The notes below the pieces were generated by a model. The model saw only the letters and a program-made list of their open reading frames with translations, made no database searches and had not been told where the DNA came from. This document shows positions 11,781-23,720 of a DNA stretch of 64,000 nt, in pieces; positions within the stretch are counted from its first letter, which is position 1; the number at the start of each line of letters is the position of its first letter. Source of the stretch: Guadua angustifolia (lineage: Eukaryota > Streptophyta > Magnoliopsida > Poales > Poaceae); contig CM070520.1 in assembly GCA_036346375.1 (NCBI GenBank), positions 18,390,852-18,454,851 of the forward strand, read 5' to 3'. The position numbers and the translations under genes are program-made.

Positions 11781-13140
11781 TTTGAGCATATGTTTAATGT
11801 TTGCAAATCTGTTTTGCAAATTATTGAAATTCTTGCATTGATCATTTCTAGACTCTTACTAGCTTGTAGTCATGCTCTTGATCAAGTCTATGTGAAGGAG
11901 TTCGAGAAAATTAGATTTTAGACTTGAGTGGCTACATTGGAGTTTTAGTGTTCTCTAAAAATATCTATGGTTGCTTATATGTTGAAAAATAGTGTAAATT
12001 GTAGTCCTCTTGATAAGCCTTCTATAGAATTTAAGATCACTTAAATCAGACATGGAATAAAAAGTTATGATGTTTCTAATTTTGTTGAAAAATACCGGCA
12101 CTAACACCATGTAAGGGCCGGTAGTGCTACCCTATCGGCATTACTGCTGCCCTAGCGGCACTACCACTGTTTACATATCGCTGTTTTGAGGTCAAAATGG
12201 TCAACACTACCGGGGTTTCCATGCTGATAGTGCGGGGGTATTATAGTAACGGCTAGTTTTTGTGCATTTAATGCACTAAACTAGCCGTTCGGATAGAGAC
12301 TGGTACTACCGCACCTTAAATAGCGATAGTGCCGAAAATTGCATGATTTTTTTGATTTTGCCTTGAAATGGCTAGTTTCTTTGAGGGGCTTTATAAGAGG
12401 CCGAATGGGGAGGTTTTTATTGTTGTTCTTGCACCCATTTGAAGCATACACTTGGGAGAAAAACCTCAAGAGTTCCTAGAGCCGTGTTTGTTTGATTTGA
12501 GAAACTTTTGAGTTAGAGTTTCCTTTTTGATAACTCTTGGTATTCTATTTGCCTTCTCTTGAGCTAGTGCAAACCTCTTCTCTCAATTGTGCATATGTTG
12601 CACCTTGTGAGTATAGAGAGAAAAGCTTTATGTGCTTGTGTTGCATCTAACGAAGGATTGAGTATCCTTGTGCATGTGTTGCACTTGGTGAGGATCAAGC
12701 AAGAGGCTTGACCTATTACTCTTAATGTTTGCGGACACCTAGATGCATGTGGAAGCGTCGTGGTTCGGTGATCTTCTCAATAAGGTTGTGAGAAGACCCA
12801 GCGAGTTGTGAAGGTTGGAGCTTACCTACCCAGAGGGGTTAGTGGATTCGAGGTGCTTGGCTTAATTCGTGGAGCTGGTCCAATTCGTTTGGGTTTACCT
12901 CAATGTGGATTAGGGGAAACCGGCACATCTCCAAATACCACGGTAAAAATGTGATGTGCCATACTTTGGTTTGCTTCCTATTGCTCATTTACATTTTTGT
13001 AATTTATATTTCTAGAATTAAATTGCTTACTTATCAACCTAGAATTAAAAATCTTGTTTATAGACTTAGACTGTTGGTGTACTTAGTTGAGACAAATGAT
13101 TTATACTTTAATTGGATAAAACCATTTTGATTCACGCTTT

Positions 13141-16100
13141 TGTAACATCCCAAAATTTGGCCCAATTTAAAATTTTGGAGTTATTTGAATTTTTATGAAT
13201 TTTTGGAATTTATTTGGATTTATTTGAATTTATTTTGAATTAATATTTCTCTTTAATAATTAGATAATAGAAAAGTACTACGCCACGTGTCAACGTGAGA
13301 GCTGCGGGCCGTGCGTCGCGCAGTGTTGTCGGGCCCGCATGGCAGTCGCATTATGCTGGTGGACCGAGTCCACCGTGAACCCGAGCCGAGCCATGAGCCT
13401 GGTCCATAGTCCCGAGGCGACGTGGCCCACTCTGGTGCTGCCACGTATCAGCCGAAGAATATATCGGGATTTTCCAGAAGAAAACTAAATAGATTAATTC
13501 GGGTATTTCTTTTATTTGAAATTCCAAACTTGTAATCGCTATAACTTTTGCGTTTTAACTCCGAATTTGGTGATTCCAATTTCTAAAAATTTGTAAAAAT
13601 GATTGGTGAATTTTATTTTATTTTTAGAGTTAATCTTGCTCTTGGGAAATTATATTTATTATGTGCTCATTTATTCAAGTAGACGTTGATTTGCCAGAAA
13701 ATTTCGAGGGAGAATTTCCAGCACAAGACCAAGCTCCGAATCAGGACCAGCCACTGTTTGAAGGCAAGTTGTGCTTTGACCATTTTGCTCCTAAATTTTG
13801 AAAATGTATTTTGATTCAAACTATGCATGCTAATTTAATTAGAAATGGATTTAAATAATTTGGATAAATTAGTTAAATCAACCTGACGAATACTCATACC
13901 AGGGGGTACCCCACAGCCAGGTATACATCTATTTCAAGATTGTTTCTCTCTCAGTCGTTTGGACATGGCGGCGAGATTGGCAGCGGTGCAGAGTACTGGA
14001 GGGGGTATTACCAAAGTCTCCGCCCCTCATAGATGGGATTATCACTGAATATTGGCCGGAACGCCAAATGGGCCGTCTTAGGCCCAGCTCTGGCCCAAGG
14101 CCTCGTTGGGCCACGAAGGATCCTCGGCCTCAATCAAGCCCACCAGGGGCGCTCCGACCTGGCCGCAGGTCGGGTGCATCCGCAGGCTCCGACTTGACCT
14201 CAGGTCGGGGCCCCCAACGAGCTCCGACTCGGCGACCTTCACCACGTCGCTGGTCGACTTCGAGCTGGACACCTGCCCTGTGGACACGACGGCCATGCTG
14301 GGGCAGGTGGCTCCTTCCCAAGGCGGCCAGGGGGGCCGCCAAAGTTAAGCGCCAGTCCCTTCACCCCGTCATGCGCAGTGGAGAGACGCGCTCCCTCCCG
14401 AGGCAACGCCAGAGCGCAGCGTGACGGCGTCAGCATCTGACAAGCGCACAGAGGGCAGGTGCGCACCTTCTCGACGGAACGCTGCCCGTTGTGCCTACCA
14501 ACCCGGTGTGGGACAAATAGGAACCTGTCAGTCATCGAGACCGAAGACCGGGACTCCCGGGCGTAGCATACCCCTACTTTTCTTTTCCAAACTCCCGTGT
14601 AACCTGCTCCCTCCGCCTATATAAAGGGAGGCAGGACCCTTAGGGAGGGGGATCGAGCAATCTGATCTCGGACGATCGGACAGTCAAACGTACAGACGAA
14701 CACTCCTAGCACGCCCGGCTCGGACGCTCCTAGAGCTCTGAGGCCTTAGCTCCCCCGAGCTCCCGGGCTCTCACTCCTCTCACTCGGACGAGCGCTCAAG
14801 GCCTGTCCTGAGCCCTCGCTTGTAACCCAGTGCAGTCCGCTGCACCCAGAGCAATACATAACCACCACACGAACTGGAAGTGGGGACATTCGGCCCGAAC
14901 CAGTATACATCTTGGGCTCCCTGAGTCAACCATCAAGGAGAGGGAGCGCGCGGCCCCTTAACTTACAAATTTACTTGCCGGTTTCACGAAACACTGACAC
15001 AACCTATTTGTTATTGCCACCTTGTCACTAGTATTTGTATGCCATGATTCCATTTGATGCCCTAAGTTTGGTAATAATAGTTGGTTGTTAATATTGTGCC
15101 AACACGGGAGGCTAGACCGTGAATAGTTGCTTAGCCATGCATATAACGTGAATAATCTTTTTGAGTACAAAAGCAACATTGACTAAAGGAATAGTGAATG
15201 CTTTTTGATAAAAGGTGGAATGTTGTTGGTAATGATATTGGAATGTAGAGACCTGTGTGGATCTACATGAAGAATGATTACGGGCATGTGTTGCACCGTT
15301 AAACAACTTGGGATGGGAATTGATTTAGACTGAGGCAAGTGGACCGAGGCTGCGTGCCAGGTGGGCCTTCGTGGCATTTGGGGGTTTGAGTGTTGTGAGG
15401 GCTGTGTGCCAATTTTGAGAGAAGGATGTCTTGCCTTGGTCAGTTAAGGACTTCACCTTGCAAGCCTTTGACCTGAGTCACTCGTACAACCACATGTCTG
15501 AATGGGAAGACCTAGTTTAGTAGGATTCTGATATCTCACCTTTGATACCTCGGGGTGGCAGTTACACGGGGATAACTGTACGGGGGAGCGTGCCTGTGCT
15601 ACGGCTTGGTACCCTATCCAACGGTGTTCGTCAGTCCTATACTTCGGCTCTGTGTGAGGGAAGTGATAGTGAAGGCAACCCGGAGAGGTTCCTAGGTTGA
15701 GCTATAAGTCTTTGAAAAGCTTTGTTACGGTCAATAGTCTTTGTGGCGTGCGACTGTATCTTGTGGGTAAAGTGTACCACCTCTGCAGAGTGTGCCAAAA
15801 CTATTCGAATAGCCGAGTCCACAGAACTGGACAAAGCTCGGGGATTACAGTCAAGGGGTAGATCTTTGAAAATAAAATGGGATGTAAGGCTGTGTGCCAG
15901 GATTAATGTGGAAATTTGATTAAGGACTGTGTGTCCAAAATTATGTGGAAAACAATATGAGAAGCTTATTATATTATTATGGTTTTGCTGCTTTATATCT
16001 AAATAAATAGTAAGTTAAAATATTGAGGCAATGCAAAATAACCAATTGAGGCATTCCTTTGTAACAAGCCATGCATGTAGTAATAGATCTGCATTCTGTG

Positions 16101-16499
16101 CATAACTTGTTGAGTACGGTGTGTACTCACCTTTGCGGACAAAAATTTACCAGAGAAAGAGTCTACGCCTGCTTGGGAAGAGGAGTTTATCGAGGAGCCG
16201 GAGAACTAGGGAGTAAGCCTCGTCAATTGCCTGTGGCAAAGAGATGGATCACTATGAAGTCTATTTTTCCGCTGACATTTTCTTGATACTCTGATTTATG
16301 TAAGCCCTGCGTGGCAAACTATTGTAAGGTGACCATAAGGTCGTACAACTCGTTTATATTCATGTCTGAAGTACTTTATTATTATTCCGCTGTGTATAAT
16401 TGTGGTACTTTAACCCTGTTTAGCCTGTGTGCACTAGCGTGATTCTGGACTAGTGCTGAATACACAGAGGGTCCGGATTTGCATATTCGGGTCCCGACA
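13141..16499 (+). mobile_element. Gypsy solo LTR, about 3.36 kb
   Basis: The sequence runs from TGTAACATCCC to GGGTCCCGACA and is flanked by the 5-bp TSD GCTTT at 13136-13140 and 16500-16504. The 'tgtaacatccc' start, 'ggggataactgtacggggga' and 'gttgagtacggtgtgtactc' inside are phrases of long LTRs of grass Tekay/Del-type Gypsy elements (recognised from memory, not searched). There is no gag-pol. It is inserted in the solo LTR at 9185-16713 and is therefore younger than it. The GC-rich block at about 13885-14965 looks foreign and may be a further nested insertion. Confidence 0.75.
13885..14965 (+). repeat. GC-rich nested block, possibly another LTR
   Basis: Composition changes sharply from AT-rich to GC-rich at about 13885 and back at about 14965. 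Inside are a strong TATA box ('cctatataaaggg', near 14617) followed by 'agggagggggatcgagcaatct', and 'tgtaacccagtgcagtccg'; that order resembles the promoter and R/U5 of a second LTR. No matching TSD was found and open frames here are GC artefacts, so the identity is inferred. Confidence 0.4.
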
Positions 16500-16721
16500 G
16501 CTTTCGCATAAATCAAAACAAGAATTGAAAATCTTGTTTACAGACATAGGTTGTTGGTATACTTAGTTGAGACGAATGATTTAGACTTTAATTGGATAAA
16601 ACCGTTTTGATTTAGGCTTTCGCATATAAGCTCGGTTTTGTCATAAGAGTTTTTAAGAGATAATTTTTAAAACCGCTTGTTTACCCCCTCTAGTCAGCAT
16701 CCTCGATCTTACAACAAGTCA

Positions 16722-17320
16722 TCGACAGCTGGTTGATGTAGTTGGTGTTGTCCTCAAACCTGCTTGTGAGTATTTTGTAGAACATGTTGCCAGCGTGTGC
16801 GCACAATTGAAAAGAGGCCCTCGTATGGGAGCGTGCCTCAACTCTGATCTACTAACCTCCGCCGTGTTGCATCGAACCGTGGCCGGATCCACATGCATCC
16901 ACTGTTGAGCCACGAACCTCCATCGCCATGCCACATCGAGCCACATACCACTAATCGGCCGACAATAGGGTGGCTTGCGCTGTGCATGCACGAGCTGTGG
17001 ATAGCGGGTTGATGTAGTTGGTTACTTCCTAAATCCTACTTGTGGGCATTTTGCTGAACACGTTGCCAGCATATGTGCACAGCCGAAAGGAGGCCCTTGT
17101 ATGGGAACGCGCCTCCGCCAACGAGCCGTGGACCTCTACTGTCATGTGTATTGAGCTTGGCTAGATCGATGCGCCTCCATTGCCAAGCCATGGACCTCCA
17201 GTGCTAGCTGAATTTGACAGCAATCCAGCCGCTCGTGTCTCCACCGTTGGTTGGATTCGGTAGTAGATCTAGCTGCATGGCGCCGTGATCGAATCTGTGT
17301 GTCTCCACTCTCAAGCCATA
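16722..17320. repeat. Two imperfect direct copies of about 270-330 bp
   Basis: Both copies share 'gggttgatgtagttggt', 'tgtgggcattttg', 'acacgttgccagc', 'gaggccct(c/t)gtatggga' and 'cgcctcc' in the same order, starting near 16730 and 17005. They lie between the solo LTR and the Copia. The short open frames on the minus strand have no recognisable domain. Confidence 0.6.
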
Positions 17321-17328
17321 GGGAAGGG

Positions 17329-18737
17329 TGTAGAATCAAGGATAACCGACTAGAGGGGGGTGAATAGGAGGTTTCTAAATTTTTCTACTCTAATTTCAAC
17401 TTGAAGTCCACTAAGTACTATTCGTAATTTTATCACTTTTAATATCAAGCAATTTCTAATGATCAATAAGTTATCACTTCTAATCAAGTACTCCAAACAC
17501 TAAATTACTCTAAACAAGATTTCAATTTGCTAGAATTGAAAAGTAACCCTAAGGAATAAGAAATGCAAACCACAATGGATGAACACAAGAATTTTTATCC
17601 TATGGTCTCGGAGGCTTGCCGGTCTCCCCTACTCTATGTTGAGGTGGCTTGAACTTCTTCAAGCCGGCTCCACTCGTTTGAGCCTTCCTCGATCACTCGT
17701 GGTAGCTCTTCCACACTCCGGGTCGGCGAGCTCCTTGTCTTCACAACGATCGGGCCTTCACACAATCTTCTTTGTGAAGATCACCGATTTCTCGCCTCCA
17801 AGCCGTCTAGGAGGCGGCAACCTCCAAGAGTAATGAGTATTGATACTTGCTTGAGATCAAAATTGAGTGTCTAAGGCTCAACACTAAATGATCCACTCAA
17901 TTTGCTCCTAACTCTCTCAATGTATGAATTTTAATGCTCCAAGAGTTTGGGAGACTAACAAGAGCTCAAATGTATTCAATGAAGACCAAAGAATACTCTT
18001 GAATGCAGGTGAGGGGGTATTTATAACCCCCACCAACAAAATATAACCGTTACTCAAAAGTTACTCAAAATCGTGCTGAGGGGCCGGTCATACCGCCCCT
18101 TGGCCGGTACTACCGCTCCTCAGTACCCAACGGTCACTGTGGAGCAATTAATGCCCGGTCAGTGACTGTTGGTCACTTGGCCGGTACTACCGAAGGAGGT
18201 GCGGTAGTACCGCTCGCTCTCTGGTCATACCACCCTCCCAGGTACCAGAAACACCTTCTCTAGAAAAAAGGTACCGGGAGGGGTGCGGTAGCACCGGTGG
18301 CCGGTATTACCACATGCCCTGTGGTAATACCGCCCCTTATCACCAAATGCATATTTTATTTTATTTTTGATTTCATTTGAAGACCAATTATTCCTAAGAT
18401 GTCTAATTGAGTATGTTTTGAGCCTTGATACTTTTCTCGACATCAAACTTACGACAATGACCCCTCTTAATAGTACAACACCTATTCTAGCAATCCGATC
18501 TTTTTCTCTTCAAACACCGAGATCGGTAAAAGCTATGAAAAGGTCCTTAACTTTTATATCTTAGTCATCTTGCCTTGTTGCGTTGATCTTCTATTTATTG
18601 AGTCAATGCTCTTATATCCATCGCGTCTTGAATCAACCTATACTCAAAAACACTTAATTGAAAGATGTCAGCCCTTTAATACTTTATTGTTATCAATTAC
18701 CAAAACTCAACCGAAATTGGGGGCCTAGATGCTTTCA
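17329..18737 (-). repeat. Copia 3' LTR (left copy), 1409 bp
   Basis: It begins TGTAGAATCAAGG and ends GATGCTTTCA on the plus strand. On the sense (minus) strand a TATA box TATAAATAC lies near 18013-18022, between runs of G and C. Between 18080 and 18345 there are many imperfect palindromes of the type CGGTACTACCG. By eye it is about 95% like the right copy once the inserted elements are removed. Confidence 0.9.
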
Positions 18738-18755
18738 ATCTCCCCCTTTTTGGTA
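18738..18755 (-). other. Copia polypurine tract
   Basis: Read on the minus strand, a purine run AAAAAGGGGGAGA lies directly before the 3' LTR start TGAAAGC. This is the expected place for plus-strand DNA priming. Confidence 0.85.
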
Positions 18756-19265
18756 ATTGATGACAATCCTTTGTGATATATGGGTTAAGTTTGAAGTTTT
18801 GAGTTTGCAACTTAAAGAAACAAGTCGTAAACTCAAAAGGATTTGTTTTAGTGATATTTTGCCTTTATAATTAGAAGGAATATAAGGACATAATATCATT
18901 AAGACATCAATTTTTAACTGAGAAACTCCCTCTACATATGTGCATAAGAGAAAGGAATTGACAATTTGCACAAGTGGAATTTTTGAGAATTTTGATAGAG
19001 TTTCCCTTAAAAAGTTGAAACTGAGGATATAAATAATGAGCATAATATGAAGGAATAAGAATGATAACACAGCTAAGATACTTATAAGAGATTCAACGCA
19101 TCAACAAGTATCATAACCAACAAGAAAACATCCAAAAGCAAAACACCCCAATCACAAGGTTATTAGCTTACAAGAATTTAAACTTTAAAGCACAACAGCT
19201 AATCCTTGGAGTCGCACAAAAGCTAGTCTTTATTACTACTACCAAAAAGGAGAAGTCTTCGACGC

Positions 19266-20799
19266 TCACAACGAAGAAGGTGGTGGAGGTGGTGGAGTAC
19301 GATGAGTCCCGTAGCCATGGAAGGACATAGGAGCCTGCTGAGAGCGATACTCCTCAAAGGATGAGCGGATCTCGGCGATGGAAGAATCAATAGAGTCCAA
19401 ACGACCTCGAACCTCCTCGACAGCTTGACGAGTCTGAGACTGATACTCATCCACTCTAGCAAAGTTTCCCATCATGTCGACTCTTAGGCAAAGCTACTCA
19501 TCATGGCATTGTGCAAAACCTCAAGGCTGTCATGGGCCATGCCTGAGAAATGATGTGCATGCTGATCGGGAGCCTCTTCTTGACCTTCTCCAACTGCTGA
19601 CGGTGGTGGATGCTGCTGAGATGACTGCCCACGCTGACCAAATGGTCCAAACTCCCTTGGCTTGTATGGCTTGTGGGCACTACCACAGCCACCTCGGTAC
19701 CCCGTCACCCTCTTGATAATCATCATGATGTATGGTGCGAAGTAGATCCTCTTGGCTCAGTCTCCAGCAGAAGAATGGATTTCTCAAAGGATAAAGTCCA
19801 CAACATCAAATTTTTCCTTTTTCATAATCTTATCCATGATGTTCCAAGCATAGTCTCTAATCATATCAAAATTACCACTCTTGGGATGAATGGTGACTCT
19901 CACAATTTTATTTACGAGGCTAGCTCTGAAAAGGAGATTCTCTATCTTATCGAGCCTCCTGATGTGGGCAGTGGGATCATAGAAGGAGAGCTGTTCAGAA
20001 AGAGATAAGATGGAGGCATTGTGAATCCTGGGCTGACCACTGTGATATATACGCCCCAAGCTTGCTCAATATCCACCTTGGTTGTTGTGTAAACTGCTAA
20101 GTCAGTCATCCACATGATCTCATCAAAAGCATCAGATATGTGGACTGTGGCATAGAACTGATGAATCATGTCTTCATTGTAATCGCATTTCATGCTAACA
20201 AAAGATGCCAAATCTGCCCCATGGAATAGCTCAGGCACTCCAACAAATAAAGGGATCTTCCTTATGTGCTCCCAACTCACCCACTTATGCTCAGCAAAAT
20301 CCTTGTTCAAATAAATCTCATGGTATACCTTTTGTTGAAAAATGGTTCTGAACTTGTCAAGAGTTGCAGACCGTGGAAGCATATATTGATTTGCTTGGCG
20401 AAAAGAGAAATATTTTTCTGCCTTGATCTTCCTCAAGTCCATTGTGGGTTGAAAGTCATCAAAGTTCTCCTCTTCATGTACTGAGCTGTCATTATCACTC
20501 CCTTCTCCTCCCTCAAAATCAACATCCATACTATCGTCTTCCTCACTAGACTCCAAGGCCATTTTCCTTTTCCCTTTGTCTCCTTGAGAGGTTCTGCCAA
20601 GTTCTTCCCAAATTTTCCAGCGAATTTCTCTGTCCCTTGCCGCTTGGACTTGTGAATCTTCGTTGTCGCTTCCATGATCAGTGGGAACACCCTTTCCTCG
20701 TGTGGCTTTGCGAATTGCACCACGGCCGCGAGGAGGAACATTTTTGGTCCTTAGCATGATAACTGAGATGACAAGGAGTACATGACATGAGGACAACAA
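19266..20799 (-). pseudogene. ORF3 after pol in the Copia element (env-like position), broken
   Basis: The ORF lies between pol and the 3' LTR, where SIRE-type Copia elements carry an extra, env-like ORF. The first 250 or so residues are open (20799 to about 20055), starting with a basic region (MLRTKNVPPRGRG) and an acidic stretch (SSEEDDSMDVDFEGGEGSD), followed by a conserved-looking region with KYFSFRQANQYMLPR. That region recalls the 'putative plant transposon protein' domain found in plant retroelements, recalled without a search. A one-base frameshift near 20055 moves the frame to IYHSGQPRIHNASIL, and TGA codons follow near 19790. The 3' part (19475-19266) has heptad-like residues and ends in a proline run. 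No clear signal peptide or transmembrane helix was seen, so an envelope role is not supported. Confidence 0.6.
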
Positions 20800-22266
20800 T
20801 TTGAATGACCTAAGTTAGATTAGAACACTAATGCGGCAAGAGTATGCGAAAATCTACTGTTGAGTCTGCCAGATCCGGTCATACCGCTCAGGACCCGGTA
20901 GTACCAGACATGGGCGGTACTACCGCCTGGTGGTGTGGTATGACCGACCGTAGGGCGGCCTCAAGAGATTTCTGTGGAATCTTGAGATTTGAGTGGATCG
21001 GACAAATGAAATTTACACATAGACAATAGAATTTATTTATCTACTCATTTCTCACAAAGATTTCAACTCATTTTGCATATTTTTGCCACATTATGCATTT
21101 AACCCTAGATTGAACAAAAGGAAGTCCTAGGGCATGAGAATTCAAGAAAGTCTGAGAAAGAAGGGAAGGGAATGGATACCTTGAACCGGGAGATCGAGGT
21201 GAAGGGAAGGAGTTGAGAGAGAGGCTTCGAATCAAAGGAATGCCGATTTGGGGATTTTGGAGTGGGAGGAGTTCTTGAGAGGAGAGAGAGGGAAAAGAAA
21301 GGAATAAGAGGAGGAGAGGGCGGCTGGAAAGGAAAAAAGGGGGGTCGGTTGTACCGCGCTTGCACCGAGCCCCGCTCAAGACGATTTTGCTTGCATGACC
21401 AAGACTGAGGTCTTGGCCATACCACCGGCGGTGCTACCACTAGGGCTCATGGTAACACCGCCTTGGCAGGCTAGACCACTTTTCTCACACCCAAATTGAG
21501 TTGTTGTTGCTTCTTTTAGGAGTATTTTAATGGAGACTCCTATTTGAGCACTTCATCTCGACAAATTCGAAGAACAAATTTCCCCACAGAGAATTTTGCC
21601 AACTAAAGCTTCTTTTCAGAGGAAGAGGAGAAGCGAGGAGTGAAACCGATTACGAATGGAATAAGTTTATGCAATTTGATATATATGAGTTTGAAATACC
21701 ACTTTGAACCTAGATATGTTTGAGAATTAGGTTCAAGAGGCAAAACTCACGTGGTGCTATAATATGACCAATATAGGTCAATTTTGGATTTTGGGCGAAA
21801 ATTGAAGTCAAACAAATGTTGATAGTTTTGTTCTTTGAGAAATCAAAACTAAACTTTTGCTTTTGGAGCAATTTTTTTAAAATATTTTCAAATTATTCTA
21901 TGAAAAATTAAAAGTTTAAATCCAAAACAAGATACTAATAGCTAGGTTTTGGGCTAGAATCCGTTTTCTTTTGAAACTAGTTTTTGCAAGACCAAAACCT
22001 TTGAAAAACATTTCAAAAACATTCTTATATATTTTGCAACTAGTTTCTCGCAAGATTACTAATAGTTACAAAGATTTTTTATTTTTAACTAAATGGCTTG
22101 ATTTTGAGAATATATAAGCACTTAGCATAAATATGGGCACATGTAGAGATGTGATATTCATGGTTTTGATTTAACACTCCCCCTTAATGTGCCACAACTA
22201 AAAGTACTAAAATCAAACAAAAATAACAAACACCAAGGATGGTGAAAACAAATTAAAAACAATCAT
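20800..22266. other. Copia spacer between pol and ORF3
   Basis: About 1.5 kb with no gene. It contains two blocks of the same palindromic motif found in the LTR: 20875-20960 ('cggtcataccgct', 'cggtactaccgcc') and 21340-21475 ('accaccggcggtgctacca'). The rest of 21490-22260 is AT-rich. Confidence 0.6.
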
Positions 22267-23720
22267 TTAGGTCACATTAAAGATATCTATGACATTCAAC
22301 TCATTCATCAATTTACAAAACCGGGCTTCATCCAAGGGTTTGGTGAGAATATCCGCTAATTGATCTTCGGTTCTAATATGACTAATCACAATATCACTTT
22401 TGCTCACATGATCTCTTAAGAAGTGATGGCAGATATCTATATGTTTGGTTCTTCAAAGTTGAACTGGGTTATTGGCTATTTTAACGTCACTTTCATTGTC
22501 ACACAAGAGAGGCACATTTTTGAAATTTATTCCATAATCCATCAAAGTTTGCCTCATCCATAATAATTGAGCGCAACAACTACCGGCGGATATATATTCG
22601 GCTTCGGCTATGGATAGGGCTATGGAATTTTGTTTCTTGGAGAACCATGAAACTAGGGATCTACCTAGCAATTGGCAACTCCCGAAGGTGCTTTTTCTAT
22701 CCACTTTGCAACCGTATAATCCAAATTCGAATAACCAATCAAGTCAAATTTAGCACCTTTGGGATACCATAATCCTATATTTGAGGACCGTTTTAAATAT
22801 CTTAGAATTCTCTTTACGGCGACTAAATGACATTCTTTAGGAGAGGCTTGAAAACGTGCACACATGCAAACACTAAACATAATATCGGGTCTAGATGTGG
22901 TGAGATAAAGCAAACTACCAATCATAGATCTATAAAGCTTTAAGTCTACCGGTTTACCTCCATCATTTAGGTCGAGATGCCCATTTGATGCCATTGGAGT
23001 CTTGATCGGCTTTGCATCCTCCATGCCAAACCTCTTGAGAAGATTCTTAATGTATTTGGTTTGGCTCACGAATGTCCCATTTTTGAGTTGCTTGATTTGA
23101 AGTCCAAGAAAGTAACTCAATTCTCCAATCATGGACATTTCGAATTCCCTAGACATCATATCACCAAATTATTTGCAAAAATCTTCGTTAGTAGATCCAA
23201 ATATAATATCATCAACATAAATTTGACATATAAAGAAATATTCATCAATTATTTTTGTAAAGAGTGTTGTATCAACCTTCCCAATTTTGAATCCTTTTGA
23301 AACTAGAAAATCTCTAAGTCGCTCATACCATGCTCTAAGAGCTTGCTTGAGACCGTATAGCGCCTTAGAGAGTTTGTAAACATGATTTGGATGTGTAGGG
23401 TTTTCAAAACCGGGAGGTTGTTCTACAAATACCAACTCGGATATTTGTCCATTTAAGAAAGCACTCTTTACATCCATTTGAAATAACTTGATATCAAAAC
23501 AAGATGCGAATGTAAGCAAGATTCTAATTGCTTCTAATCTAGCTACGGGTGCAAACGTTTCACTAAAATCCAATCCTTCGACTTGAGTGAAACCTTGCAT
23601 CACTAATCTAGCTTTATTTCTTACAACAATACCATTCTCGTCTTGCTTATTCCGAAAGACCCATTTCGTGCTAATTACATTATATTCCTCAGGTCTTTCT
23701 ACTAATATCCAAACATTGTT
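22267..23720 (-). pseudogene. Copia reverse transcriptase and RNase H, inactivated
   Basis: This is the second half of pol (RVT_2 family, then RNase H). Visible RT motifs in order are KWVFRNKQDENG near 23650, RLVMQGFTQ near 23600, MDVKSAFLNG near 23475, the catalytic YVDD near 23220, and KYIKNLLKRFGM near 23050. RNase H keeps LGRSLVSW and AEAEYIS near 22650-22590 and ends LADILTKPLDEARF near 22330. Lesions are: an in-frame stop before NNVW (about 23720), a TAA near 23169 where the related reading would have Glu, a frameshift near 22715 that splits the RNase H (and GYSNLD replaces the usual GYSD), and a TGA near 22449 where Arg would be expected. The product would replicate the element in cytoplasmic particles if intact. 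It cannot do so here. Confidence 0.9.

Larger units (their letters stand above)
9185..16713 (+). mobile_element. SIRE-like Copia solo LTR, enlarged by tandem repeats and nested insertions
   Basis: The sequence begins TGTAAG and ends CTTACA and is flanked by the 5-bp TSD ACAAG at 9180-9184 and 16714-16718. The start ('ctccatttggttttggtgat') and end ('taccccctctagtcagcatc') match in plan the LTR of the Copia element at 17329-42140 read in its sense direction, so the two are related families. Removing the Gypsy solo LTR (13141-16499) and the hAT MITE leaves about 3.6 kb, long for one LTR; much of it is tandem repeats. A TATA-like 'tttataagagg' lies near 12389. No gag or pol is present, so a solo LTR is the simplest reading. 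Confidence 0.7.

Noticed and set aside
14068..14535. Long overlapping open frames on both strands in a GC-rich block
   Set aside because: All six frames are fairly open because of GC content; no domain, and the block looks like LTR or promoter DNA.
16722..17320. Duplicated block considered as a pair of LTRs
   Set aside because: No TG...CA ends, TSD or internal region; treated as a plain direct duplication.
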